DNA from: Streptomyces sp. SID486
Lineage (GTDB): Bacteria > Actinomycetota > Actinomycetes > Streptomycetales > Streptomycetaceae
Length of the DNA stretch: 37,537 nt
NCBI RefSeq assembly: GCF_009865385.1
Contig: NZ_WWJT01000766.1
Location: forward strand, 1 to 37,537
Reading direction: 5' to 3'
The notes beneath the pieces were generated by a model that saw only the letters and a program-made list of their open reading frames with translations, did no database searches and was not told where the DNA came from. The position numbers and the translations under genes were made by a program. Below, piece after piece: positions 1-6,971 of this stretch (position 1 is its first letter; each line of letters opens with the position of its first letter).

Positions 1-33
1 GCGCCTCCTGGGCGCCTCCTGGGCGCCTCCTGA
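1..33. repeat. Three tandem 11-bp repeats
   Basis: The unit GCGCCTCCTGG occurs three times head to tail, the last copy ending in A. The array may continue to the left of the window. It lies upstream of the GTP cyclohydrolase II promoter region; no function can be assigned. Confidence 0.7.
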
Positions 34-47
34 GCAGCCCCCTGCGG

Positions 48-115
48 CGATTGCTTCAATTTTTAAGTATGCGATAGGGTCCACGCGGATCACTGCTTCA
101 AATATGAAGCAATCG
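48..115 (+). promoter_or_regulatory. Promoter/operator region of the GTP cyclohydrolase II gene
   Basis: Three TGCTTCA boxes are visible. One is at 52-58. Two form a palindrome at 94-111 (TGCTTCA, aata, TGAAGCA). Positions 48-58 (CGATTGCTTCA) are also a perfect 11-bp inverted match to 105-115, so the outer boxes could form either an operator pair or a long stem. A possible promoter is TTGCTT (51-56), a 16-bp spacer and GATAGG (73-78), which would put the palindrome just after the transcription start. This layout suggests repression by a dimeric regulator of MarR or TetR type; the regulator is not identified in the window. Confidence 0.55.
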
Positions 116-131
116 CCTCGGAGGGACCCGC

Positions 132-893
132 ATGCCCGACATCCCCGCCGCCACCCCGCGTGCCCGCGTCCGGGTACCGCTGCGCTTCGCCGACGGCTAC
201 CGCGCCGACGCCGAACTCGTCACTTTCCACGGTCTCACCGACGGCCGGGAGCACCTCGCCGTCGTCCTCGGCGAGCCCGGGCCGGTCCCGCTGGTCCGCC
301 TGCACTCCGAGTGCCTGACCGGGGACGTGTTCGGCTCGGCCCGCTGCGACTGCGGCCCGCAGCTGCGCGAGGCGGTCGAGCGCATCGCCGACCGCGGCGG
401 CGTCCTGCTCTACCTCCGCCAGGAGGGCCGGGGCATCGGCCTGTACAACAAGCTCGACGCGTACGCCCTCCAGGACCAGGGACTCGACACCTACGCGGCG
501 AACACCGCCCTCGGCCTCCCGGAGGACGCCCGCGACTACACGGCCGCCGCCCAGATGCTCGCCGCCCTCGGCGTCACGGAGCTGGACCTGCTGTCCAACA
601 ACCCCGACAAGGCGCAGCAGTTGCGCACGCTGGGAGTCGCCGTACGGGACCGGGTGCCGACCGGCGTCTTCACCACGGACCACAACGTGCGCTACCTGCG
701 GGCCAAGGTGCTCCACACCCGGCACACGCTGCCACTGGCGGAACTGACGGAACGTCCGGAGCGACCGGGGCTGGGGGAAGGGCCCAGGCTTACTGCGCTG
801 CCGGAAGGGCCGGAGCCGCGCGAGCTTTCCGGGCTGGGGGAAGGGCCGGAGCTGCCCGGGCTGACGGAGGTGGCCGAGCTGACGGCCGGTTAG
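132..893 (+). CDS. ribA: GTP cyclohydrolase II
   Basis: Opens the imidazole ring of GTP to give 2,5-diamino-6-ribosylamino-4(3H)-pyrimidinone phosphate, formate and pyrophosphate, the first committed step of riboflavin synthesis. The zinc ligands C61, C72 and C74 stand in the family pattern (SECLTGDVFGSARCDCG), followed by the RQEGRGIGL nucleotide-binding loop at 96-104 and the conserved SNNPDK segment at 155-160. The enzyme core ends near residue 200. The remaining 53 residues are a Gly/Pro/Glu/Leu-rich tail with a repeated GLGEGP element, absent from typical RibA. ATG at 132 follows a good GGAGGG site. No other rib genes are nearby, and the usual streptomycete riboflavin operon has a bifunctional RibBA, so this is probably a paralog, perhaps feeding flavin or deazapurine specialised metabolism (inference). 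Its TAG stop overlaps the stop of the convergent exporter gene by 4 bp. Confidence 0.9.
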   Translation: MPDIPAATPRARVRVPLRFADGYRADAELVTFHGLTDGREHLAVVLGEPGPVPLVRLHSECLTGDVFGSARCDCGPQLREAVERIADRGGVLLYLRQEGRGIGLYNKLDAYALQDQGLDTYAANTALGLPEDARDYTAAAQMLAALGVTELDLLSNNPDKAQQLRTLGVAVRDRVPTGVFTTDHNVRYLRAKVLHTRHTLPLAELTERPERPGLGEGPRLTALPEGPEPRELSGLGEGPELPGLTEVAELTAG

Positions 894-2629
894 CCGGGTC
901 CGGCCCCGGCCCCGGCCTCGGCCCCGGCCCGGGCCGGGAGGCGGAGCGCCGCGAGGACGCCGAGGACGAGCAGCCCGGCCGCCACGGCGTACGTGAGCCG
1001 GAAACCGGCCGGTCCCGGGCCCGTCGCGCCCAGCACCACCGACAGCAGGGCCGTACCGGCCGACGCGGCCAGCTGGGCGTTGATGCTCAGGGCGGTGCTC
1101 GCCCCGGCCAGCCGGCCGGGGGGCAGACCGCGGGTCGCGGTGGCCATCGCCGGCATCAGCGTCATTCCGGCCCCCACGCACATGATCATGCTCGCGCCGA
1201 CGATCCGCCAGGAGGCCACCCCCGGCACTCCCGTCTGCCAGGCCAGCAGCGCCATGCCGAGGGCGCCCACCGCGCACCCCGTCGCTATCAGCCGGCGCGG
1301 TGCGACCCGGTCGACGTGCCGTGCCGCGACCTGCATCGTGACACCGACCACGAGCCCGGCCGGTGCCCCGAGCAGGCCGGCCGCCGCCGCGCTCATCCCC
1401 CGTTCCTGCTGCCAGTACAGCGGCCCGAGCAGCATCGATCCGAAATAGCCGCAGGTGAACGGGGCGAGCGTGCCGATGCCCGCGGCGAAGGTGCGGTCCC
1501 GCAGCAGCCGCAGGTCCAGCAGCGGCGCGCGGACGGTGAGCGCCCGCCGGACGAACGCCGCGGCGAGCACGGCGCCCACCAGCGCCGGCACCAGCGTGCC
1601 GGCCGCCGTGAAGTCCCCGCGCTCGCCACCGCGGGCCAGGCCGAACAGGAGCAGGGCCAGGCCGGGCGAGAGCATCAGCAGGCCGGGCACGTCCAGCCGG
1701 GGCCGGGCGGCACCGGCGGTGGCGGCTGCGGCTGCGGATGCGGATGCGGATGCGGAGGGTGCGTCCGCCGGCAGCAGGCGGGAGGCGAGGAACAGGGCCA
1801 GGGCGCCCACGGGGAGGTTGATCAGGAAGATCCACTGCCAGGAGGCGGCGTCCACCAGCCAGCCGCCGAGCACCGGACCGGCCACCGGGCCCACCAGGAC
1901 GGGGAGCCCCAGCAGCGCCATCGCCCGGCCGAGCCGGGCCCGGTCCGCGACCCGCATGCCCATCGCCATGCCGACCGGCTGCAACAGCCCGCCGCCCAGC
2001 CCCTGCACGGCCCGGAACGCGATCAGACTGCCCGCGTCCCAGGCGCAGGCGGCGAGCAGGGAGCCCAGCGTGAACAGGGTGAGCGCGAGCACGTAGGTGC
2101 GCTTGGCGCCGATCCGGCTCATCGCCCAGGCGGCGGTCGGGATGACCGCGGCCAGCGCGAGCGTGTAGGCGGTCGCGGTCCACTGGATGGTCTCCAGCGG
2201 GGTGCCGAAGGACTCCGAGAGGTGGCGCAGCGCGACGTTGACGATCGTCATGTCGAGCACGGCCATCGTGCTGCCGATGACGACGACGGTGGCGACACGG
2301 CGGAGGAGGGCCGGAGACGCCACTGCATCGGCGGAGGGCGCCACCGCGTCGGCCGAGGATGCCACCGCGTCGGCCGAGGGTGCCGTCCCACCGGCCGGAG
2401 CTGCTGCCGCCGTGCCGGTCGGGGATACTGCCACCGCACCGGCCGGGGGTGCTGCCGCCGCGTCGGCCGAGGGTGCCGTCCCACCGGCCGGAGCTGCTGC
2501 CACCGCACCGGCCGGAGGCTCTACCACCGCATCAGCCGGAGGTGCTGCCGCCGCGTCGGCCGGAGGTGCTGCCGCCGTGTCGGCCGGGGGAACCGGCCGG
2601 GCGGTGCCGTGAGGGCGGAGGGTGCTCAT
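890..2629 (-). CDS. MFS multidrug exporter of the DHA2 (EmrB/QacA) type, 14 TM
   Basis: A 579-residue major facilitator protein, probably a proton-driven drug exporter in the cytoplasmic membrane. The first helix carries the hallmark LDMTIVNVAL of the 14-TM DHA2 family. An SRIGAKRTY loop follows helix 2, and the antiporter motif C region reads GPVAGPVLGG with WQWIFLINLP after it. ATG at 2629 is chosen because GAGGGG precedes it and it lies 10 nt after the stop of the FMN reductase gene, so the two form an operon; a longer upstream reading frame would run into that gene. Odd feature: about 105 residues of Ala/Pro/Asp repeats precede the first membrane helix. A downstream start is possible, but none has a clear ribosome site. 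Likely controlled by the TetR repressor across the divergent promoter. Confidence 0.88.
   Translation of the reverse strand: MSTLRPHGTARPVPPADTAAAPPADAAAAPPADAVVEPPAGAVAAAPAGGTAPSADAAAAPPAGAVAVSPTGTAAAAPAGGTAPSADAVASSADAVAPSADAVASPALLRRVATVVVIGSTMAVLDMTIVNVALRHLSESFGTPLETIQWTATAYTLALAAVIPTAAWAMSRIGAKRTYVLALTLFTLGSLLAACAWDAGSLIAFRAVQGLGGGLLQPVGMAMGMRVADRARLGRAMALLGLPVLVGPVAGPVLGGWLVDAASWQWIFLINLPVGALALFLASRLLPADAPSASASASAAAAATAGAARPRLDVPGLLMLSPGLALLLFGLARGGERGDFTAAGTLVPALVGAVLAAAFVRRALTVRAPLLDLRLLRDRTFAAGIGTLAPFTCGYFGSMLLGPLYWQQERGMSAAAAGLLGAPAGLVVGVTMQVAARHVDRVAPRRLIATGCAVGALGMALLAWQTGVPGVASWRIVGASMIMCVGAGMTLMPAMATATRGLPPGRLAGASTALSINAQLAASAGTALLSVVLGATGPGPAGFRLTYAVAAGLLVLGVLAALRLPARAGAEAGAGAGPG
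2330..2595 (-). repeat. Degenerate tandem repeats encoding the exporter's Ala/Pro N-terminus
   Basis: Repeated blocks such as CCACCGCGTCGGCCGAGG and CCGGCCGGAGCTGCTGCC recur across this stretch with units in multiples of three, so the frame stays open. They encode PPADAAAAPPAGAVA-like runs. This looks like expansion by slippage inside a gene and would be expected to vary in length between strains. Confidence 0.7.
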
Positions 2630-2639
2630 CGCCCGCCCC

Positions 2640-3278
2640 TCAGCCCGCGTAGGGACGCTCGGCGCGCGCGGTGCGCAGCGTCCGGGCCCACCAGGACAGT
2701 TGGCCCAGCATGCCCTTGGCGGCGCCGGCGCAGACCACGGCGTCGCGCGGAGCGCCGTCCTCACCGAGGCCGGACCAGGGGCCGTGCAGGCTGACCGAGT
2801 CGCGCACGGTCACGGCGTGCAGCTCGGCGAAGACCAGCCGCAGCTGCTCGACCGCACGCAGACCGCCGCCGAGGCCGCCGTACGACACGAACCCGACCGG
2901 CTTGGCCTGCCACTCGCGCGAGTGCCAGTCGAGCAGGTTCTTCAGGGCCGCAGGAAAGCTGTGGTTGTACTCGGGCGTGACGACCACGAACGCGTCGGCG
3001 GCGGCGAGCCGCGGTGAGACGTCCCGCAGCACGGCGACGGTCTCGGGGCCCGGCGTGCCGCCCCAGCCGGGCAGCACCAACGGCAGGTCCACCTCGGCGA
3101 GGTCGACGACGTCGAACTCCGTACCGGGGCCGGCGTCCGCGGCGGCGCCGAGGAACCAGTCGGCGACGGCCCGGCCCTGGCGTCCCTCGCGGACGCTGCC
3201 GACGATGACGGCGACGCGCAGCGGACGGTCCTCGGCGGTACGGGCTCCGGTGGCGGCAGTGGCAGCGGCAACGGACAT
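2640..3278 (-). CDS. NADPH-dependent FMN reductase
   Basis: A 212-residue flavodoxin-fold oxidoreductase of the NADPH-dependent FMN reductase family (quinone or chromate reductase-like). It would reduce flavin or quinone substrates with NAD(P)H in the cytoplasm. The FMN phosphate loop GSVREGR lies at 27-33 and the isoalloxazine-contacting PEYNHSFP at 102-109, both diagnostic; SYGGLGGG at 132-139 is the third flavin-binding stretch. ATG at 3278 is preceded by GAGGGGG; upstream in-frame codons would run through the operator region and are rejected. It is the first gene of an operon with the exporter and divergent from a TetR gene, a common arrangement for a redox-drug or quinone stress response (inference). 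About 20 extra N-terminal Ala/Thr residues precede the fold. Confidence 0.88.
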   Translation of the reverse strand: MSVAAATAATGARTAEDRPLRVAVIVGSVREGRQGRAVADWFLGAAADAGPGTEFDVVDLAEVDLPLVLPGWGGTPGPETVAVLRDVSPRLAAADAFVVVTPEYNHSFPAALKNLLDWHSREWQAKPVGFVSYGGLGGGLRAVEQLRLVFAELHAVTVRDSVSLHGPWSGLGEDGAPRDAVVCAGAAKGMLGQLSWWARTLRTARAERPYAG

Positions 3279-3377
3279 GGGGGGTCCCCCTCGTTGATGT
3301 GTGAACGGGTCTTTCCGGCACTCCCGTGGGCGCGTCGGTGACCGGCGGGCCGCGTTCCGGGCGACCGCACCACCAGC

Positions 3378-3431
3378 AAAGTACAACGGTCGTTGTAGAA
3401 ATTACAACGCCCGTTGTAGTTCGGTTAGAGT
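3378..3431. promoter_or_regulatory. Divergent promoters with two identical TetR-type operators
   Basis: Two perfect palindromes of the form TACAACG-NN-CGTTGTA lie at 3382-3397 and 3403-3418, centred 21 bp apart (two helical turns). A rightward promoter fits TTACAA (3402-3407), 18 bp, TAGAGT (3426-3431). A leftward promoter fits TTGTAA (complement of 3402-3407), 18 bp, TACTTT (complement of 3378-3383). The two promoters would share one -35 hexamer, and the operators cover both spacers. A dimer or pair of dimers of the adjacent TetR protein would block both transcription units. The operators are seen directly; promoter placement is inference. Confidence 0.8.
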
Positions 3432-3455
3432 TGCCTGGTCGTCAAGGAGGCAGAC

Positions 3456-4142
3456 GTGGGCGAGACGAACGACTCCCGGCTGGAGCGGGCGCGGCGCGAG
3501 GTACCACCGCGCAAACTCCAGAAACAGATGGCCATCGCGAGCGCGGCGTGCACGGTCTTCGGCCGCGAGGGGTACGCGCGCGCCTCCGTCGACGCGCTCG
3601 CCGCCGCGGCCGGCGTCTCCACGCGCACGCTCTACAACCACTTCCCCGGCGGCAAGGCGCAGCTCTTCCAGACGGTCGTGATCTGGACGTCGAGCGAAGT
3701 GCGGGACGCCCAACTGGCCCGGCTGCACACCGTGCTCGACCCGCAGCGCCCGCCCCGCGCGGACGACCTGGAGCGCGACCTGGTCTCCCTGGCCCGCGCC
3801 TTCACCGGCCTCATGACCGACTACGCGAACCACTTCGCGCTGGTGCGCCACATCCACGCGGAGGCCGACCACGTGCCGCCGGAGGTGCTCGACGCATGGC
3901 TGGAGGCCGGCCCGGAACCGGTCGGCCGGGCCCTCACCGAGGCGATGGTGCGCCTGGAGGACGCCGGCCTGCTGGACCTCCACGGCGACGCCGCACTGGC
4001 CGCGAGCCACTTCTCGGCCCTGACCTCGCACCGGATCGTCCAGACCACCCATTACGGCGTCCTGCCCCTGCCGGCGGAGGAGACGGACCGCCTCATCACG
4101 GGCGCGGTGGCCGCGTTCCTGCGGGCCTACCGCACGGGTTGA
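3456..4142 (+). CDS. TetR/AcrR-family transcriptional repressor
   Basis: A 228-residue regulator. The N-terminal DNA-binding domain spans about residues 20-68, with the helix-turn-helix near 44-63 (VDALAAAAGVSTRTLYNHFP) followed by GGKAQLF, the family signature. The C-terminal domain carries the ligand pocket and dimer interface. The start is GTG at 3456, set by AAGGAGG at 3444-3450. It is divergent from the FMN reductase-exporter operon with twin palindromic operators between, so it most likely represses both itself and that operon until a ligand, probably an exporter substrate, binds. The C-terminal half resembles actinobacterial TetR proteins with a helical TetR_C-type domain; the ligand cannot be deduced. 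Confidence 0.92.
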   Translation: MGETNDSRLERARREVPPRKLQKQMAIASAACTVFGREGYARASVDALAAAAGVSTRTLYNHFPGGKAQLFQTVVIWTSSEVRDAQLARLHTVLDPQRPPRADDLERDLVSLARAFTGLMTDYANHFALVRHIHAEADHVPPEVLDAWLEAGPEPVGRALTEAMVRLEDAGLLDLHGDAALAASHFSALTSHRIVQTTHYGVLPLPAEETDRLITGAVAAFLRAYRTG

Positions 4143-4189
4143 CGCCCCCACCACCAGGCCGGCGGACTCCCGGCACCCCCGAAAACACC

Positions 4190-4227
4190 GCGGCGCCCGA
4201 GCCGACCGAAGTCGCCCCGGGCGCCGC
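4190..4227. terminator. Hairpin terminator, probably the original tRNA-Lys terminator
   Basis: Arms 4190-4205 and 4212-4227 pair over 16 positions with two mismatches around a short CCGAAG loop. On the minus strand the hairpin is followed by GTTTTC. It serves the convergent TetR gene and, before island insertion, would have ended tRNA-Lys transcription. A related hairpin lies at 10950-10985. Confidence 0.65.
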
Positions 4228-4260
4228 GCGGCAGGTCAGAGGGGTGTCCCCTGCCTTCGT

Positions 4261-4308
4261 CCGTAGGCCCTGTGGGGCTCGAACCCACAACCAATGGATC
4301 AAAAGTCC
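4261..4308 (-). other. Left island junction: displaced 3' half of tRNA-Lys (att site)
   Basis: This 48-bp stretch matches 11022-11069 at 46 of 48 positions (differences at 4277 and 4300). It covers the 3' 45 nt of tRNA-Lys from the anticodon loop through the T-arm to the discriminator base, plus 3 bp downstream. Homology stops abruptly at 4308. This is the expected attachment-site duplicate left when a tyrosine-recombinase element integrates into a tRNA 3' end. Confidence 0.88.
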
Positions 4309-4324
4309 TGGCCAAGGCTTGCTG

Positions 4325-4361
4325 GGTGGTTCCGGACTCTGCCTCGGCGTCCGGAACCACC
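4325..4361. repeat. Perfect 13-bp inverted repeat near the left island end
   Basis: GGTGGTTCCGGAC at 4325-4337 is repeated inverted at 4349-4361 around an 11-nt loop. It lies 17 bp inside the att core. It could be a terminator without a T-tract, or a recombinase or excisionase accessory site. From 4309 to 5083 the only other contents seen are the 24-bp repeat at 4408 and the degraded gene at 4548-4897. Confidence 0.6.
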
Positions 4362-4407
4362 TGGTCAAGTGCGTGCTTCATGAGGTGCGGTACGGCTCGT
4401 GCCACAC

Positions 4408-4431
4408 CATCCGCTCACGCATCGCTCACGC
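4408..4431 (+). repeat. 24-bp direct repeat, left copy (possible integrase arm site)
   Basis: Identical over 24 bp to 10908-10931. Each copy contains GCTCACGC twice, separated by ATC. It is placed 100 bp inside the left core repeat, whereas the right copy is 91 bp inside the right one. Paired short direct repeats flanking an attP core are typical of arm-type integrase sites; this role is inference. Confidence 0.6.
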
Positions 4432-4547
4432 AAAAGAGCCTGCCGAACAGCGCGTTTCCACCAATGTGAGCGCGGTACTACTGCTTCACGCCAAGACGGT
4501 CTGGACGCCTGCGGGAAGCCCCGTCAGCACGGCCAGGCAGAGCGCTG

Positions 4548-4897
4548 CTATTGCAGCGAAGACCACGGCAACCCGACGAAGTCCTTCTCGATTAGCCACC
4601 GGAACCATCCCTCGAAGTCTCTGCTCCGGCAGAAGCCTGCCAGCGTTCTGGCAGCGTAGCTGTTGCCGATCTTGGTGAGCAGTGCGGCGAGACTGCGGAG
4701 CCCACCGACGCCCTTGGTGTCGACCTGCGCCTCGGCAAGCTGCAGTTTTGCCACCACGAGGGCGGCGTGACGCTTTGTGTTGCGCTGCCGAGGAGATCCA
4801 CGCCTGACGCTGTTCGAGGTCCGGTGGACCCGCAGAAGCGACCACCGAACGGTAGAGCACGTGCCATCCAGATGCCGAAGTGTCTGATGCCTGGCAC
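4548..4897 (-). pseudogene. Frameshifted remnant of an unrecognised gene
   Basis: The last 74 codons (4772 down to a TAG at 4548) show clean G/C-rich third positions and read as a helical protein (VAKLQLAEAQVDTKG, SLAALLTKIGNSYAARTLAG, GWFRWLIEKDF). No start is found in that frame. Just upstream the coding signal continues in another frame (VLYRSVVASAGPPDLEQRQA, then WISSAAQHKA), implying an indel near 4770. A possible original start is MPGIRHFGIW at 4897 in the third frame. I do not recognise the family. Best explained as a broken gene left at the island edge. Confidence 0.4.
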
Positions 4898-5083
4898 TCG
4901 AATCCGCGCTGGCCACCCGGCGGCTCCTGTTCTGTTGCGTGGGTGTCGAGGCTGCGATGGCCACGTCGGCGGACGGCTTCGGCGCGGCGGTTGCGGTCAC
5001 TCACGGCCACCAGGCCGCAGATCCCCTTCTCAGCAGGCAGCCTCAGGCAGCCAGCCATGGCGTGTTCGAGAGATCTTGAGGGC

Positions 5084-5659
5084 ATGAAGCCAGACATGGC
5101 CGATCTGATCACGACGTGGGCGACGCAGGTAGCGGAATCCGAGCTCGCCGCTGAGCTTCCCCGGAGGTGGGCCCATACGCGAGGGGTAGCCGAGCGTGCC
5201 ACCGAAGTCCAGCGTCTTCTTGGGGAGAACGGCGCCCTTCTCGTGGCTGCCGCCACGCTCCACGACGTCGGTTACGCCCCGCGGCTGGCCGTGACCGGGT
5301 TCCACCCGCTGGACGGGGCAAGGTTCCTTCGCGACGAGCATGGGGCCGACGAGCGGCTGGTGCGGCTGGTCGCGAACCACTCTTTCGCCCTGCTGGAGGC
5401 CGAGGAGCGGGGGCTCCGGGACGAGTTGGCGTCGGAGTTTCCGTTGCTCGCGGAGCCGTTGCTGGTGGACGCTCTCGTGTACTGCGACATGACGACGACG
5501 CCCGGCGGCGGCCGGACCAGTGCGCAGGAGCGGATCGCAGAGATCATCAGTCGCTACGGCGCGGACAGTGTGGTTGGCCGGTTCATCCGCCGTGCCGCGC
5601 CAGAGATTCTCTCCTCTGTGCGGCGGATCGAGGCGGCGCTGGCGGCTCAGCCGAGGTAG
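5084..5659 (+). CDS. HD-domain metal-dependent phosphohydrolase
   Basis: A 191-residue protein with the HD-superfamily ligands: H31 (WAHTRGV), H60-D61 (ATLHDVGYA), and further histidines at H74 and H99 (VANHS). These are as expected for a small soluble HD hydrolase acting on nucleotides or other phosphoesters; the substrate is unknown. ATG at 5084 is chosen because the conserved part begins right after it. A longer frame reaching back to 4880 has poor coding quality, and ATG at 5096 is an alternative. The ribosome site is weak (GAGGG almost abutting the ATG). The 3' end overlaps the convergent NUDIX gene by 13 bp. Part of the island cargo. Confidence 0.82.
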   Translation: MKPDMADLITTWATQVAESELAAELPRRWAHTRGVAERATEVQRLLGENGALLVAAATLHDVGYAPRLAVTGFHPLDGARFLRDEHGADERLVRLVANHSFALLEAEERGLRDELASEFPLLAEPLLVDALVYCDMTTTPGGGRTSAQERIAEIISRYGADSVVGRFIRRAAPEILSSVRRIEAALAAQPR

Positions 5660-6114
5660 GGATAGGTGCCGGCCAGGTAGTCCCCGATCTGCTGGCGCAT
5701 GCTCGGGTGGATGTCGTACTGGTCGAGGTCGGCCGGCTGGACGAAGCGAACGCCGTCGGCCTCATCGTTGATCGTGGGAGCTCCGCCGACGGGGCGGCCG
5801 ATGTACGTGTTCTCGTACTGCTGGCGGATCTCTCCGTCGCTGTAGGCGACGATGTGGTTCGGGTTGGTGTAGACGCCGAGGAAGCCGGTGATCTCGGCGA
5901 CGATGCCGGTCTCTTCCAGGCACTCGCGTACCGCGCACTCTGCCGCGGTCTCGCCGATGTCCTGTGCGCCTCCGGGTAGTGCCCACTGGCCGGTGTCACG
6001 GCGGCGCTGGAGGAGGATGGCTCCGGTGTCGTCGGCGACGAGCAGGTTGCTGGCCGGGATGAGGGTGTTTGCCTTCGGGGCGGCCGGGTCGTTGTAGTAC
6101 TCAGTCCTGCCCAT
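5647..6114 (-). CDS. NUDIX hydrolase
   Basis: 155 residues with a complete NUDIX box: G49-x5-E55 (GAQDIGE), then R63-E-C-L-E-E-T-G-I71. It would hydrolyse a nucleoside diphosphate linked to another group, using Mg2+ bound by the box glutamates. The beta strand before the box (GAILLQRRRDTGQWALPGG) is typical of the MutT-like and ADP-ribose pyrophosphatase-like branch; the substrate cannot be read from sequence. ATG at 6114 has AGAGGA about 9 nt upstream and overlaps the end of the upstream HTH regulator gene by 14 bp, so the two are one operon and probably translationally coupled. It converges on and overlaps the HD gene. Confidence 0.92.
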   Translation of the reverse strand: MGRTEYYNDPAAPKANTLIPASNLLVADDTGAILLQRRRDTGQWALPGGAQDIGETAAECAVRECLEETGIVAEITGFLGVYTNPNHIVAYSDGEIRQQYENTYIGRPVGGAPTINDEADGVRFVQPADLDQYDIHPSMRQQIGDYLAGTYPYLG

Positions 6115-6883
6115 GGGCGGTGGTCCTCTCGTGGTCGGGTGTCCACGGCCGCGCGGCGGCCCACACGGCATCGAAGCTCTGAGCGTAGTTGTCGAACCAC
6201 CCAGTCCCCTCTGTCCTCTTGAGGTGGAGCAGGGGGTTGGCGCTGGCCGGTTGCCCCCAGATGTGGGGGTTGACCAGAAGGTTGTCGTCGTAGCGGAACA
6301 TGGACGTGTAGAGCGTGGTGTCGTGGAGGCGTACGCCGCACCCAGCTTCGCCCAGCAGGGGCCGGTAGTACGTCAGGGATGCCCGGATCTTGGCGGCAAG
6401 GGTGTCGCCGATTCCCTCTTCGCGGCCTCGGATCGCGACTGCCTGACCGTCCGGATCGCCGAAGCACAGGCGCACCCGGACCCCCTCCGCCGCGCGCTCG
6501 GCAAGCATCTTGGACACGTGCGGATTGGACTGCGCGAAGAACGTGCCGGAGAAAACGAGGACGCTGATCTCGTGCTGGGCCTCTCGCAACAGCGAGAGCC
6601 AGACGTCCCGCGGCACGCTGGCACGGTTCTGGTAGGTGCCGACCAGTTCGGTGCCTAACCCGTCACGTGGTCGGCCGGACCGTCGAGGCGACGCCGGCCA
6701 AAGGAAGGTCTCCTCCACGCGCAGGTGGCGGGCGACGCGGAAGCGATGCCGTGCGTGTGGAACGCGCCCTCCCAGCCACCGGCTCACCGTCTTGGGGTCC
6801 ACCTCGCAGACTTCCGCGAGCGATTCGGGCGAGACGCCGCGCTGCGCGAGCACAGAGTGCAGTCGGTCGTTCACAGGCGCCAT
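6101..6883 (-). CDS. XRE-type HTH regulator with a C-terminal domain resembling DUF5919
   Basis: 260 residues. Residues about 5-60 form a Cro/CI-type helix-turn-helix (SPESLAEVCEVDPKTVSRWL). From about residue 75 to the end is a larger alpha/beta domain with GTYQNRASVP, ISVLVFSGTFF and LLVNPHIWG stretches. I recall this as the DUF5919-type domain, reminiscent of phospholipase-D-fold sensors, but no HKD catalytic motif is visible; the name should be checked. It probably senses a metabolite or nucleotide and controls the island genes. ATG at 6883 (MAPVNDRL) is preferred because the fold starts there; ATG at 6901 is an alternative, and neither has a strong ribosome site. Forms an operon with the NUDIX gene. 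A CGTCC-repeat site sits in its upstream region. Confidence 0.8.
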   Translation of the reverse strand: MAPVNDRLHSVLAQRGVSPESLAEVCEVDPKTVSRWLGGRVPHARHRFRVARHLRVEETFLWPASPRRSGRPRDGLGTELVGTYQNRASVPRDVWLSLLREAQHEISVLVFSGTFFAQSNPHVSKMLAERAAEGVRVRLCFGDPDGQAVAIRGREEGIGDTLAAKIRASLTYYRPLLGEAGCGVRLHDTTLYTSMFRYDDNLLVNPHIWGQPASANPLLHLKRTEGTGWFDNYAQSFDAVWAAARPWTPDHERTTAHGQD

Positions 6884-6910
6884 GGAAGCGGCCCGGTGCA
6901 TGATCGCGCA

Positions 6911-6926
6911 AGGACGTTTTGGGACG
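6911..6926 (-). promoter_or_regulatory. CGTCC direct-repeat site upstream of the HTH regulator
   Basis: On the minus strand it reads CGTCCCAAAACGTCCT, two CGTCC boxes 10 bp apart. It matches 14 of 16 positions with 7667-7682, ahead of the radical SAM gene. It lies between the divergent regulator (start 6883) and HAD (start 6972) genes, so it could control both. A possible HAD promoter element is TACCCT (6960-6965), 6 nt before its ATG, which would give a leaderless transcript. Confidence 0.55.
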
Positions 6927-6971
6927 CCGTCACGGAAGCAGAGCACCGAACCGACTGCCTACCCTGGCGCC

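Noticed and set aside
1..131. FMN riboswitch ahead of the GTP cyclohydrolase II gene
   Set aside because: The leader is too short and lacks the conserved RFN elements; TGCTTCA operator-like repeats are seen instead.
104..2794. 896-codon plus-strand frame from the first gene through the exporter
   Set aside because: Translation is Arg/Pro/Gly-rich nonsense, and both real genes in the interval are clear in other frames.
4486..5256. 256-codon minus-strand frame over the island's left end
   Set aside because: Only short parts look coding; it runs antisense into the HD gene. The coding-like parts are reported as a pseudogene.
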